Assembly (NCBI RefSeq): GCF_004364245.1
Contig: NZ_SOAV01000004.1
Span: 1 to 64,000 of the forward strand
Direction: 5' to 3'
Source: Streptomyces sp. BK208
GTDB lineage: Bacteria; Actinomycetota; Actinomycetes; Streptomycetales; Streptomycetaceae
DNA length: 64,000 bases
Shown here: one piece after another, positions 40,730 through 50,440 of the stretch
Numbering within the stretch: the first letter of the stretch is position 1
How the letters are laid out: the number at the start of each line of letters is the position of its first letter
Notes under the pieces: model-generated
Database searches by the model: none
Told to the model about the DNA's origin: nothing
Seen by the model: the letters and a program-made list of their open reading frames with translations, nothing else
Position numbers and translations under genes: made by a program

Positions 40730-41962
40730 ATGGCCTTGCAGATCAGCGCCACCAACCCGGAGCACCCCGCGCTCCTGCTCGAACTGCCCTGGCAGCTGCC
40801 GCTGGAGCAGTGGCCCGAGGAGTACCTCGTGCCGCTGCCGCGCGGCATCTCCCGGCACGTGGTCCGCTACGCGCGCGCCGGGGACGAGGTCATCGCCGTC
40901 AAGGAGCTGGCCGAACGGCCCGCGCTGCGCGAGTACCAGCTGCTGCGCGACCTGGACCGGCTCGCCATCCCGGCGGTGGACGCGCTGGCCGTGATCACCG
41001 GGCGCGCGGACGCCGACGGCGGCGCGCTGGAGCCGGTGCTGGTCACCCGGCACCTGGGCGGCTCGCAGCCGTACCGGTCGATGTTCGAGACGACGCTGCG
41101 TCCGGCGACCATGCACCGGCTGATGGACGCCCTCGCCGTGCTCCTGGTCCGGCTGCACCTGGCGGGGTTCGCCTGGGGGGACTGCTCGCTGTCCAACACG
41201 CTCTTCCGGCGCGACGCGGGCGCCTACGCCGCCTACCTGGTGGACGCCGAGACCGGGGAGCTGCACGCCCGGCTCAGCCCCGGGCAGCGCGACTACGACC
41301 TCGACCTCGCCCGGGTGAACATCAGCGGCGAACTGCTCGACCTGGAGGCGGCCGGGGCGCTGCACCCGTCCGTCGACCCGATCGACTTCGGCACGGAGAT
41401 ATGCGCCCGCTACCGGAGCCTGTGGGAGGAGCTGACCCGCACCTCCGTCTACCCGGCGGGCAAGTACCACTACATCGAGCGCCGGATCCGGCGGCTCAAC
41501 GACCTCGGTTTCGACGTGGCCGAGATGCAGATCGAACACGCCTCCAACGGCGACACGGTCACCTTCGTGCCCAAGGTCGTCGACGCCGGTCACCACCAGC
41601 GCCAGCTGCTGCGCCTGACCGGCCTGGACGCCGAGGAGAACCAGGCCAGGCGGCTGCTCAACGACCTGGAGAGCTGGATGGCCACCCAGGACGACTACGC
41701 CCCGGGCGACCCCCTCGGCGCCCGCCCGGAGGTCCTCGCCCACCGCTGGGTGCGGGAGGTCTTCCGGCCCACCGTGCGCGCCGTGCCGGTGGAGCTGCGC
41801 GGCGCGATGGACCCGGCGGAGATCTACCACGAGCTGCTGGAGCACCGCTGGTACCTGTCCGAGCGGGCCCAGCACGACATCGGCCTGGACACGGCCGTCG
41901 AGGACTACCTGGTCAACATTTTGCCCACGGCCCGGGAGACCCTGCGGCCCACCGCGGACTGA
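40730..41962 (+). CDS. DUF4032 protein with kinase-like fold
   Basis: 410 residues. The first 230 residues resemble a lipopolysaccharide-kinase/protein-kinase fold: EVIAVKELAER (ATP Lys), LHLAGFAWGDCSLSNTLF (catalytic-loop-like D...N), YLVDAETGE (metal Asp-like). DUF4032 covers the C-terminal part (YPAGKYHYIERRIRRLNDLGF). Conserved in actinobacteria, function unknown; an atypical phosphotransferase is a reasonable guess. It ends 18 bases before the convergent universal stress protein gene. Confidence 0.82.
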   Translation: MALQISATNPEHPALLLELPWQLPLEQWPEEYLVPLPRGISRHVVRYARAGDEVIAVKELAERPALREYQLLRDLDRLAIPAVDALAVITGRADADGGALEPVLVTRHLGGSQPYRSMFETTLRPATMHRLMDALAVLLVRLHLAGFAWGDCSLSNTLFRRDAGAYAAYLVDAETGELHARLSPGQRDYDLDLARVNISGELLDLEAAGALHPSVDPIDFGTEICARYRSLWEELTRTSVYPAGKYHYIERRIRRLNDLGFDVAEMQIEHASNGDTVTFVPKVVDAGHHQRQLLRLTGLDAEENQARRLLNDLESWMATQDDYAPGDPLGARPEVLAHRWVREVFRPTVRAVPVELRGAMDPAEIYHELLEHRWYLSERAQHDIGLDTAVEDYLVNILPTARETLRPTAD

Positions 41963-41980
41963 ACAGCGCCTGCACCGCGG

Positions 41981-42853
41981 TCAGCTGTGCGGGACGACCG
42001 CCACCGGGCACTCCGCGTGGTGCAGGACGCCGTGGGCCACCGAACCGATCCGGGCGCCGACGGCGGTACGGCGGGCGCGGCGGCCGACGACCATCAACTG
42101 GGCTCCCCCGCTCACCGACAGCAGCACCTGCCCGGCACTGCCCATCTCCACGTGCTCGACCACCGGGACGTCGGGGAAGCGCTCGCGCCACGGTGCGAGC
42201 GCCTCGCCGAGCGCCTTCCTCTCGTACTGCTCCAGGCCCCCGGCCTCGTCGGCGAGCGCCATGGAGCCGGGGCTGTAGGTGAAGACCGTCGGCAGCTGCC
42301 AGGCACGCACGGCACGCACGGTGGCGCCGCGCGCGGCGGCGGCCTCGAAGGCGAACCCGATGACGTCGGCGCTGTCCTCCGGCTCGCCCTGCTGGCCCAC
42401 GACGACCTCGCGGCCCGCCGCCTCGGCGCTCGCCTCGTCCCCGGCGCGCACCAGGACGACCGGCCGCGGCGCCTCGGCGATGACCTGCCGGCCGACCGAA
42501 CCGAGCAGGAAGCCGACGACCGCCCCGTGGCCGCGCGAGCCGAGCACCAGCGACTCGGCGCCGGCCGTCCCGGCGAGCAGCGCCGCGACGGCGTCGCCCT
42601 CGCGGATGTCGGTCGTCACGGTGAGACCGGGGTGCCGCTCGGTGACCGTCCCGACCGCAGCGGCGAGGCCGTCCCGCGCCCACGTCTCCTGTGTCGCGCG
42701 GTCCACCGTGCCGGCCACCCCCCGGTCCTGGAACCGCCAGGCGTGCACCACGTGCAGCGGGGCGTCGCGGCGGACCGCCTCCCTCGCCGCCCAGGCCAGC
42801 GCGGCCAGGCTCTCCTCCGAACCGTCCAGGCCTGCCGTGATCGGGCGCGTCAT
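41981..42853 (-). CDS. Tandem-domain universal stress protein
   Basis: 290 residues from ATG 42853 (GGGAGGGA upstream); the frame above it is open but non-conserved. Two UspA domains (about 1-145 and 150-290). The first has the ATP-binding GSRGHGAVVGFLLGSVGRQV motif (G-2x-G-9x-G-S), the second VGRRARRTAVGARIGSVAHGV, a weaker version. Such tandem USPs are typical hypoxia/dormancy proteins of actinobacteria. Divergent from the receiver/thioredoxin-reductase fusion gene across 207 bases, so shared regulation is plausible. Confidence 0.92.
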   Translation of the reverse strand: MTRPITAGLDGSEESLAALAWAAREAVRRDAPLHVVHAWRFQDRGVAGTVDRATQETWARDGLAAAVGTVTERHPGLTVTTDIREGDAVAALLAGTAGAESLVLGSRGHGAVVGFLLGSVGRQVIAEAPRPVVLVRAGDEASAEAAGREVVVGQQGEPEDSADVIGFAFEAAAARGATVRAVRAWQLPTVFTYSPGSMALADEAGGLEQYERKALGEALAPWRERFPDVPVVEHVEMGSAGQVLLSVSGGAQLMVVGRRARRTAVGARIGSVAHGVLHHAECPVAVVPHS

Positions 42854-43060
42854 GCGGGTCCCTCCCTGCGTCGCGGTCTCGTCCATGGAGGCCAGTCTTC
42901 CCCAAGCCGCCCCCGGCACCGCGCAGGGGCGGGCACCTGCGCACTCGGTGCCCCCGCCGCCGCTGAGCGAGGTCCCGCGATCGAACATACGATGGGCTCC
43001 AGGCCGGTGCGGTGACGGGGACGCCGTGCCGTGAACCCGGCCGCTCGACGTGGGGGACGT

Positions 43061-44737
43061 ATGGCACAGGCCGACGGGGAGACACGGACCGTCATCATGA
43101 CCGTCGACGACGATCCGGGGGTGTCCCGTGCCGTCGCACGCGACCTGCGGCGGCGCTACGGCGCCACGTACCGGATCGTGCGCGCGGAGTCCGGCGAGTC
43201 GGCGCTGGAGGCGCTGCGGGAGCTGAAGCTGCGCGGCGACCTGGTGGCCGTGATCCTGGCCGACTACCGGATGCCGCAGATGAACGGCATCGAGTTCCTG
43301 GAACAGGCCCTGGACGTGTATCCGGGCGCCCGGCGGGTGCTGCTGACGGCGTACGCGGACACCGACGCGGCGATCGACGCGATCAACGTCGTCGATCTGG
43401 ACCACTACCTGCTCAAGCCCTGGGACCCGCCCGAGGAGAAGCTCTACCCGGTCCTGGACGACCTGCTCCAGGCCTGGCGCTCCGGCGACCACCGGCCGGT
43501 GCCCAGCACCAAGGTCGTCGGGCACCGCTGGTCGGCGCGGTCCTCGGAGGTCCGGGAGTTCCTGGCCCGCAACCAGGTGCCGTACCGCTGGTACTCCTCG
43601 GACGAGCCGGAGGGGCGGCGGCTGCTGTCGGCGGCCGGGCAGGACGGGCAGCGGCTGCCGGTGGTGATCACGCCGGACGGGACGCCGCTGGTGGAGCCGG
43701 AGGCGCCGGAGCTGGCCGCCCGGGTGGGCCTGGCGACCACGCCGACGGCCGACTTCTACGACCTGGTGGTGATCGGCGGCGGTCCGGCCGGGCTCGGCGC
43801 GGCGGTGTACGGGGCCTCGGAAGGGCTGCGGACGGTGCTGGTGGAGCGGTCGGCGACCGGTGGGCAGGCCGGGCAGAGTTCCCGCATCGAGAACTACCTC
43901 GGGTTCCCCGACGGCGTCTCCGGCGGCCAGCTCACCGACCGGGCCCGGCGGCAGGCGGCGAAGTTCGGCGCCGAGATCCTCACCGCGCGCGAGGTGACCG
44001 GTCTTGAGGTGAACGGCGCGGCGCGGGTCGTCCGGTTCTCGGACGGCTCGGCGATCGCCGCGCACAGCGTCATCCTGGCGACCGGCGTCTCCTACCGGCA
44101 GCTGACCGCCCCCGGTACCGAGGACCTGGCCGGCTGCGGCGTGTTCTACGGTTCGGCGCTGACCGAGGCGGCCTCCTGCCAGGGCCACGACGTGTACATC
44201 GTCGGCGGTGCCAACTCGGCCGGACAGGCGGCGATGTACCTGGCCCGGGGCGCCAAGTCGGTGACGCTGCTGGTGCGCGGCGGCTCCCTGGAGGCGTCGA
44301 TGTCGTACTACCTGATCCAGCAGATCGAGGAGACCCCCAACATCCGGGTGCGCTGCGGCACCCTCGTCGAGGGCGCGCACGGCGACGGCCACCTGGAGCG
44401 GCTGACGCTGCGCGACGCGGCGAGCGGTGCCACCGAACTGGTCGACGCGCAGTGGCTGTTCGTCTTCATCGGCGCGGCCCCGCTCACCGACTGGCTGGAC
44501 GGCACGGTGCTGCGCGACGAGCGCGGGTTCATCCTCGCCGGGCCCGATCTGACGCCCGACGGACGGCCGCCGGCCGACTGGGAGCTGGACCGTCCGCCGT
44601 ACCACCTGGAAACCAGCGTCCCGGGCGTCTTCGTGGCGGGCGACGCCCGCGCGGAGTCCGCCAAGCGGGTCGCGTCCGCCGTCGGAGAGGGAGCCATGGC
44701 CGTCATGCTCGTCCACCGTTACCTGGAGCAGTCGTGA
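43061..44737 (+). CDS. Receiver-thioredoxin reductase-like fusion flavoprotein
   Basis: 558 residues from ATG 43061 (GGGGGA upstream; GTG 43031 is a weaker alternative). An N-terminal response-regulator receiver (residues 1-125; phosphoacceptor in ILADYRMPQMNG, LTAYAD, LLKPWD) is followed by a short thioredoxin-like segment (about 145-230). A thioredoxin-reductase-like FAD/NADPH domain completes it (VIGGGPAGLGAAVYG, YIVGGANSAGQAAMY, VFVAGDARAESAKRVASAVGEGA). The CxxC redox pair expected in the NADPH domain is absent (GCGVFYGSALTEAASC in its place), so it cannot be a classic thioredoxin reductase. First gene of an overlapping three-gene operon with a histidine kinase. Confidence 0.9.
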   Translation: MAQADGETRTVIMTVDDDPGVSRAVARDLRRRYGATYRIVRAESGESALEALRELKLRGDLVAVILADYRMPQMNGIEFLEQALDVYPGARRVLLTAYADTDAAIDAINVVDLDHYLLKPWDPPEEKLYPVLDDLLQAWRSGDHRPVPSTKVVGHRWSARSSEVREFLARNQVPYRWYSSDEPEGRRLLSAAGQDGQRLPVVITPDGTPLVEPEAPELAARVGLATTPTADFYDLVVIGGGPAGLGAAVYGASEGLRTVLVERSATGGQAGQSSRIENYLGFPDGVSGGQLTDRARRQAAKFGAEILTAREVTGLEVNGAARVVRFSDGSAIAAHSVILATGVSYRQLTAPGTEDLAGCGVFYGSALTEAASCQGHDVYIVGGANSAGQAAMYLARGAKSVTLLVRGGSLEASMSYYLIQQIEETPNIRVRCGTLVEGAHGDGHLERLTLRDAASGATELVDAQWLFVFIGAAPLTDWLDGTVLRDERGFILAGPDLTPDGRPPADWELDRPPYHLETSVPGVFVAGDARAESAKRVASAVGEGAMAVMLVHRYLEQS

Positions 44738-46236
44738 GCGGGCGGCCGATGCCGTGCAGCCCCGGCGAGATCGGGCAGCTGTTCCTGTTCGAGAAGCTGG
44801 CGCCCGAGCAGCTGGGCCGACTCTGCGCGGAGGGCCGGGTGGAGCTGTTCGAGCCCGGTCCGGTGTACACCGAGGGTCAGGACGCCACGTGCTTCTACGT
44901 GCTGCTGGAGGGCACGGTGGTGCTGTCCCGCCGGGTCGGCGAGGACGACGTGGAGACCAACCGGACCTCGCAGCGCGGGGTGTACGCGGGCGCGATGCAG
45001 GCGTACGTCGGCGACCGGCTGCCGCAGGTCTACACGAACTCCATGCGGGTCACCGAACCGTCGCGCTTCTTCGTGCTGCCCGCGGACACCTTCGCCGCCG
45101 TCATGCGGGAGTGGTTCCCGATGGCGGTGCACCTGCTGGAGGGGCTGTTCTTCGGGGCCAAGAACAACCAGCGCGCCATCGGCCAGCGCGAGCGGCTGCT
45201 GGCGCTGGGCTCGCTGTCCGCGGGTCTCACGCACGAGCTGAACAACCCGGCGGCGGCCGCGGTACGGGCCACCTCGACGCTGCGGGAACGGGTGGCCAAG
45301 ATGCGGCACAAGCTCGCCGTGATCGCCGAGGGGCCGTTCTCCCGGGACGCGCTCGCGGAGCTGATCGAGATCCAGGAACGCACGGCGGAACGGGTCGCCA
45401 AGGCGCCCTCGCTCAGCCCGCTGGAGGCCTCCGACCGTGAGGACGCCCTGGGCGACTGGCTGGCGGACCACGGCATCGAGCAGGGCTGGCAGCTCGCGCC
45501 GACCTTCGTGCAGGCGGGTCTGGACACCGAGTGGCTGGAGCAGGTCGCGGCGGCCGTGGACGAGGAGATCCTGCCGGGAGCGGTCGGCTGGCTCAACTAC
45601 ACCGTCGAGACCGAGCTGCTGATGAACGAGATCGCGGACTCCACCGCCCGGGTCTCCCACCTGGTGAACGCGGCCAAGCAGTACGCGCAGCTGGACCGGG
45701 CGCCCTACCGGACGGTCGACGTCCACGAACTCCTCGACAGCACCCTGCTGATGCTGTCCGGGAAGATCGGCCCGCGGATCGAGGTCGTCAAGGAGTACGA
45801 CCGCACGGTGCCCGAGGTCCCCGCGTACCCGGCGGAGCTGAACCAGGTGTGGACCAACCTGATCGACAACGCGGTCGCCGCGGTCAACGGCGCGGGCGGC
45901 GAGGGGACGCTGACCGTGCGGACCGCGCTCCACCACGACCGGCTGCTGGTGGAGTTCCGCGACACCGGCACCGGCATCGCCCCGGAGATCCGGGAGCGCA
46001 TCTTCGACCCGTTCTTCACCACCAAGCCGGTGGGCGAGGGCACCGGGCTCGGCCTGGACATCTCCTGGCGGATCGTGGTCAACAAGCACCACGGCAGCCT
46101 CCAGGTCGAGTCCGTGCCGGGCGACACCCGTTTCCAGGTGCTCCTGCCGCTGACCGCCGCGGAGACCCGACCGGCCGACGCGACCGGTTCCACCCCCCGA
46201 GCCGATTCCACCGACGCGACCGAGGAGACGGTATGA
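44734..46236 (+). CDS. Histidine kinase with N-terminal cyclic-nucleotide-binding domain
   Basis: 500 residues, GTG overlapping the previous stop (GTGA). A cNMP-binding-like barrel (about 10-145: LFEPGPVYTEGQDATCFYVLLEG) precedes the phosphoacceptor helix LGSLSAGLTHELNNPAAAA and a HATPase domain (WTNLIDNAVAAVNG, DTGTGIAPEIRERIFDPFFTTK, GTGLGLDIS). No transmembrane helix, so a cytosolic sensor. The receiver on the preceding flavoprotein is the natural phosphotransfer partner. An acidic Thr/Asp-rich tail ends the protein. Confidence 0.92.
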   Translation: MSGRPMPCSPGEIGQLFLFEKLAPEQLGRLCAEGRVELFEPGPVYTEGQDATCFYVLLEGTVVLSRRVGEDDVETNRTSQRGVYAGAMQAYVGDRLPQVYTNSMRVTEPSRFFVLPADTFAAVMREWFPMAVHLLEGLFFGAKNNQRAIGQRERLLALGSLSAGLTHELNNPAAAAVRATSTLRERVAKMRHKLAVIAEGPFSRDALAELIEIQERTAERVAKAPSLSPLEASDREDALGDWLADHGIEQGWQLAPTFVQAGLDTEWLEQVAAAVDEEILPGAVGWLNYTVETELLMNEIADSTARVSHLVNAAKQYAQLDRAPYRTVDVHELLDSTLLMLSGKIGPRIEVVKEYDRTVPEVPAYPAELNQVWTNLIDNAVAAVNGAGGEGTLTVRTALHHDRLLVEFRDTGTGIAPEIRERIFDPFFTTKPVGEGTGLGLDISWRIVVNKHHGSLQVESVPGDTRFQVLLPLTAAETRPADATGSTPRADSTDATEETV

Positions 46237-46586
46237 CCAGCGACACCGGAATCGACCCCACCGTCCCGCCCAGCGGCACCGGCTGCGCCGAGTGCGACGC
46301 CGCGGGCGGCTGGTGGTTCCACCTGCGGCGCTGCGCGGCCTGTGGCCATGTCGGCTGCTGCGACAGCTCACCGGGACAGCACGCGACCGGCCACTACCGG
46401 TCCACCGGCCATCCGGTGGTGCAGAGCTACGAACCGGGCGAGGACTGGTACTGGGACTACGCGACGAACGAGGTGCGCGCGTCCGGCCCTGACCTCGCCC
46501 CGCCCGCCAGCCATCCGGACGACCAGCCGTCGCCGGGCCCCGCGGGCCGGGTCCCGGCGAACTGGGCGGACGCCCTGCACCGCTGA
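46233..46586 (+). CDS. UBP-type zinc finger protein
   Basis: 117 residues, ATG overlapping the kinase stop (ATGA). [20 protein letters not shown], then [27 protein letters not shown], provides the Cys/His ligands of a ubiquitin-hydrolase-like zinc finger (ZnF-UBP). [12 protein letters not shown] segment and a disordered Pro-rich tail follow. Bacteria lack ubiquitin, and the role of these small proteins is not known; in actinobacteria they recur next to flavoprotein/kinase pairs. The tight overlap argues for function in the same pathway. Confidence 0.9.
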   Translation: MTSDTGIDPTVPPSGTGCAECDAAGGWWFHLRRCAACGHVGCCDSSPGQHATGHYRSTGHPVVQSYEPGEDWYWDYATNEVRASGPDLAPPASHPDDQPSPGPAGRVPANWADALHR

Positions 46587-46651
46587 CGGGCGGACGCGGA
46601 CGGACGTCCGGCTCGGAACGGGGAGGCCCGCCGCCGGACCCGCGTGTCAGG

Positions 46652-49612
46652 ATGGGCAGCGTGCCGCAGACCTCACTGACCAGCCCGCTCGTCGGCCGCG
46701 AGGACGAACTCGCCCGTCTCACCGGCGTATTGGAGCGCGCCCGAGCCGGTGAGGCCCGCGCGGTCCTCGTCGCCGGGGACGCCGGGGTCGGCAAGACCCG
46801 GACCCTGGACGAGGTCGCCGGGCGGGCCGCGGCGGCCGGGACGACCGTCCTCACCGGGCACTGCGTGGACCTGGGCGACGTGGGCCTGCCGTACCTGCCG
46901 TTCACGGAGATCCTGGGCGCCCTGGCCGCCGACGAGCGGTTCGCCGCCGTGCCGGCCGGGCATCCGGTGGCCGACCGGCTGCTCGGCGGCGCTCCGGCCG
47001 ACGCGACGGACGCCGCGCCCTCCCGGCTGCGGCTCTTCGAGGGCGTCGCGGCCCTGCTGACCGAGGTGGCGGACATCGCGCCGCTGCTGCTGGTCCTGGA
47101 GGACCTACACTGGGCCGACCAGTCCTCCCGGGACCTGCTGAGGTTCCTGCTCAGCCGGGGAGTCCTGCAGCGCCCCGCGGGCGGGGTGCCCGGTCACCGG
47201 CTCGCGCTGTTCGCCTCGTACCGGGCGGACGACCTGCACCGCCGCCACCCGCTGCGTCCGCTGCTGGCCGAACTGGTGCGCCTGCCCGGCGTGGAGAGGC
47301 TGGAGCTGCGTCCGCTGCCCGACGCCGACGTGGCCCGGCTGGTGCGTTCGCTGCGGGAGCGGCGGCTGCCGGACACCACCGTGCGCCGGATCGTGGAGCG
47401 GGCGGAGGGCAACGCCTTCTACGCCGAGGAGCTGGTGGCCGCCACGGACGCGCCCGCCGGGGGCGTCCCCAGCGGACTCGCCGACGTGCTGCTCATCCGG
47501 GTCGAGCAGCTGTCGGACACCGCCCAGCAGGTGCTGCGCACCGCCGCCGTCGCCGGTCGGCGCGTGGGGCACGACCTGCTGCGGGACGCCGTCGGGCTGC
47601 CCGAGCAGGAGCTGGAGTCGGCGCTGCGCGAGGCGGTGGAACGGCAGTTGCTGGTCTCCGGTGACGGGGACACCTACTCCTTCCGGCACGCCCTCGCCCG
47701 CGAGGCGGTCTACGCCGACCTGCTGCCGGGTGAACGGTCGCGGCTGCACGGCGCGTTCGCCCGGCTGCTGGCCGGTCCCGACCGCCGGGCGGACAGCGCG
47801 GCCGAGCGCGCCCACCACTACCGCGCGAGCCACGACCTGCCCGAGGCGCTCGCCGCCTCCCTGGAGGCCGCCGACCACGCCCAGCGGGTCCAGGCGCCCG
47901 CCGAGGAGCTGCGGCACGTCGAGGCGGCCCTCGACCTGTGGACGGCGGTCGACGCCACCGCGCGCCCCGCGGGACCCGACGCCGTGACCCTCACCCTGCG
48001 CGCCTCCGCGGCCGCCGTGCACGCCGGGGAACTGCACCGCGCGGTCTCCCTGACCCGCTCCGCACTGGCCGGTCTCGGCCAGGACGCGGACCTCGAACTG
48101 GCCGCCCGCGTCCGTTACACGCTGGCCGGGAATCTGCTGAGCGTCGACAACCTGCCGGCCGCCTACACCTACAGCAGCGAGGCACTCGCACTGATCCCCG
48201 CCGAGCCGCCGTCGTCGACGTGGGTGTGGGCGGCGGCCACCCATGTGTCGACGGCCCGTCAGGTCGGTGAGAACGAGACGGCGCTGCGGGTGGCCCGCCG
48301 CGCGCTGCGGGTCGCCGAGGAGCTGGAGGTCACCGACGCGCGCGCCGATCTGCTGATCTCCCTGACGAGCCTGGAGGGCGGCAACCGCGCCACCCCGCAG
48401 GGCCGCGAGCGGCTGATCGAGGCACGCGACCTGGCCCGGCGCGCGGGCAACGCTCCGGTGGAGCTGCGTGCTCTGTTCAACCTCGCCATCGGCTGCTTCG
48501 AGTCCGGAGACCTGGAGGAGTGCCTGCCCTGGGCGTCGGAGGGACTGGAGCGGGCCCGCCGCTTCGGGCTGCTGTCCTCGCCGTACCCGCGGGAGATGCG
48601 CTATCTGCGGCTCCTGGTCCAGTACACGCTGGGCCACTGGGACGAGGTCCTGCGCGAGTCCGCCGGGCATGACGGGGAACGGCCGGTCGCGGACGGACAC
48701 GCCGCCGGGCCGGGGCTGTTCGTGGCGCTGGCGCGCGGCGACCTCGGGGCGGCCGACCGGGCCCGGGCCCTGCTGAAGGGACCCTTCGACTGGATGGCGC
48801 GGATGGTTGCGGGGCTGGTGCTGACCGACGCGGCGGCCTTGCGCGGCGACGCGGAGGACGCCGTGCGGTGGATGCGCTCCAGCGTCGAGGCGCTCACCGA
48901 GGCGGGCGAGCGGCCCGCCGTGACCGTCCGCCTCGCCACCCTCGCGCTGTCCGCGGTCGCCGACACCGTGACCGAGCTGCGCCGGACCGGGGACGGGACC
49001 GGGGTGGCCCGCTGGACGGACACGGCGGCGGAGCTGCTGGCCGATGCCCGCCGGTCCGCCGCGCACGGGTACGACGGCGTCCCGCAGGGGCCGGAAGGGC
49101 AGGCGTGGCTGGCGCGGGCGGAGGCGGAGTGGTCGCGGATCCCGGCCGCGGCCGCGGACCCGGCTGCCTGGGAGAAGGCGGTGGCCGCCTTCGGGCACGG
49201 CGACGTCTACGAACGCGCGCGGTGCAGGCTGCGGCTGACCGAGGCCCTGCTGGCGGCGGACCGCCGCGAGGAGGCGGCCGCCGAGGCCGACGCCGTACGC
49301 CGGGAGGCCGACCGGCTCGGCGCGACGGTGCTGCGCGACCGGCTCGACGACCTGGCCCGGCGCGGCCGGCTCACGGACCCGGCACCGCCCCAGGGCACCG
49401 CGGTGCTGACCGCCCGCGAACAGGACGTCCTGCGGCTGCTCGCCCTGGGCCACAGCAACCGCCGGATCGGCGAGGAGCTGTTCATCAGCGCCAAGACCGC
49501 GAGCGTCCACGTGTCCAACATCCTCGCCAAACTGAACGCGGCGAGCCGCACGGAGGCGGTCGCGGTCGCCTACCGGCAGCGACTGATCGCCCCGGAACCC
49601 ACGTCGTCATAG
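46652..49612 (+). CDS. Large ATP-binding LuxR-family (LAL) regulator
   Basis: 986 residues. N-terminal AAA/STAND ATPase: [11 protein letters not shown], Walker [10 protein letters not shown] (about residues 42-50) and Walker [16 protein letters not shown] (about 145). A long TPR-like helical middle follows. The C-terminal LuxR HTH ([43 protein letters not shown], in overlapping segments) is at about 925-975. LAL regulators often control polyketide or sugar genes; no such cluster is adjacent, so the target is unknown. GTG at 46661 is an alternative start. Confidence 0.92.
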   Translation: MGSVPQTSLTSPLVGREDELARLTGVLERARAGEARAVLVAGDAGVGKTRTLDEVAGRAAAAGTTVLTGHCVDLGDVGLPYLPFTEILGALAADERFAAVPAGHPVADRLLGGAPADATDAAPSRLRLFEGVAALLTEVADIAPLLLVLEDLHWADQSSRDLLRFLLSRGVLQRPAGGVPGHRLALFASYRADDLHRRHPLRPLLAELVRLPGVERLELRPLPDADVARLVRSLRERRLPDTTVRRIVERAEGNAFYAEELVAATDAPAGGVPSGLADVLLIRVEQLSDTAQQVLRTAAVAGRRVGHDLLRDAVGLPEQELESALREAVERQLLVSGDGDTYSFRHALAREAVYADLLPGERSRLHGAFARLLAGPDRRADSAAERAHHYRASHDLPEALAASLEAADHAQRVQAPAEELRHVEAALDLWTAVDATARPAGPDAVTLTLRASAAAVHAGELHRAVSLTRSALAGLGQDADLELAARVRYTLAGNLLSVDNLPAAYTYSSEALALIPAEPPSSTWVWAAATHVSTARQVGENETALRVARRALRVAEELEVTDARADLLISLTSLEGGNRATPQGRERLIEARDLARRAGNAPVELRALFNLAIGCFESGDLEECLPWASEGLERARRFGLLSSPYPREMRYLRLLVQYTLGHWDEVLRESAGHDGERPVADGHAAGPGLFVALARGDLGAADRARALLKGPFDWMARMVAGLVLTDAAALRGDAEDAVRWMRSSVEALTEAGERPAVTVRLATLALSAVADTVTELRRTGDGTGVARWTDTAAELLADARRSAAHGYDGVPQGPEGQAWLARAEAEWSRIPAAAADPAAWEKAVAAFGHGDVYERARCRLRLTEALLAADRREEAAAEADAVRREADRLGATVLRDRLDDLARRGRLTDPAPPQGTAVLTAREQDVLRLLALGHSNRRIGEELFISAKTASVHVSNILAKLNAASRTEAVAVAYRQRLIAPEPTSS

Positions 49613-49667
49613 TCCGGACCCGCACCCGATCTTGGCGGAACGGGACGGTCCGGGCCAGGATGCCGTC

Positions 49668-50345
49668 ATGAAGGGTGACCTCTTTTCCAGCGAACACATG
49701 GTCCGGCCCGCCTCGGCGCCCGGCATGACCGTCGAGAACTCCAAGTGCATCCGGTACACGGTGAACGGCGAGATGCTCGCCCGGCAGGGCGCGATGATCG
49801 CCTACCGGGGCAGCCTCCAGTTCGAACGCAAGGGCCAGGGCGTGGGCGGCATGCTCAAGCGCGCGGTCACCGGGGAGGGGCTGCCGCTGATGGCGGTGCG
49901 CGGGCAGGGCGAGGCCTGGTTCGCCCACGAGGCCCAGACCTGCTTCGTCGTGGAGGTCGAGCCGGGTGACGAGTTCACCGTCAACGGCCGCAACGTCCTG
50001 TGCTTCGACGCCTCGCTCTCGTACCGCATCGCCACGGTGAAGGGCTCCGGCATCGCGGGCGGCGGGCTGTTCAACAGCGTCTTCACCGGGCAGGGCAGGC
50101 TGGGGCTGGTGTGCGAGGGCGACCCGCTGGTCATCCCCGTGTCGCACCAGTACCCGGTGTACGTCGACACCGACGCGGTCGTCGGCTGGTCCGCGGGGCT
50201 GTCGACCTCCCTGCACCGCTCGCAGTCGATCGGCTCGATGCTGCGCGGCGGTTCCGGGGAAGCCGTCCAACTGGTCCTCCAGGGCGAGGGCTTCGTCGTG
50301 GTACGGCCGAGCGAGGCGACGCCGCAGAAGCCGCAGCAGCACTGA
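49668..50345 (+). CDS. AIM24 family protein
   Basis: 225 residues starting MKGDLFSSEHMVRPA. The AIM24 beta-prism fold is suggested by MLARQGAMIAYRGSLQFE, GEAWFAHEAQTCFVVEVE and FTGQGRLGLVC. Named after a yeast mitochondrial protein; bacterial members are of unknown function, often in stress or tellurium-like clusters. No strong ribosome-binding site. Followed by a small hairpin. Confidence 0.87.
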   Translation: MKGDLFSSEHMVRPASAPGMTVENSKCIRYTVNGEMLARQGAMIAYRGSLQFERKGQGVGGMLKRAVTGEGLPLMAVRGQGEAWFAHEAQTCFVVEVEPGDEFTVNGRNVLCFDASLSYRIATVKGSGIAGGGLFNSVFTGQGRLGLVCEGDPLVIPVSHQYPVYVDTDAVVGWSAGLSTSLHRSQSIGSMLRGGSGEAVQLVLQGEGFVVVRPSEATPQKPQQH

Positions 50346-50363
50346 GCCCCGCTCCGGGGCTTG
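50345..50363 (+). terminator. Weak hairpin after the AIM24 gene
   Basis: AGCCCCG/CGGGGCT arms (50345-50351 and 50355-50361), a three-base loop and TTG after the stem. T-poor, so a weak or rho-assisted terminator. Confidence 0.45.
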
Positions 50364-50440
50364 TTGACCTTGGGGGGCCTCGCGCGCAAGGCTGCGAACG
50401 GGCGCGGATCACCCGCCCGCGCCGGAAGGAAGAGACTGCC

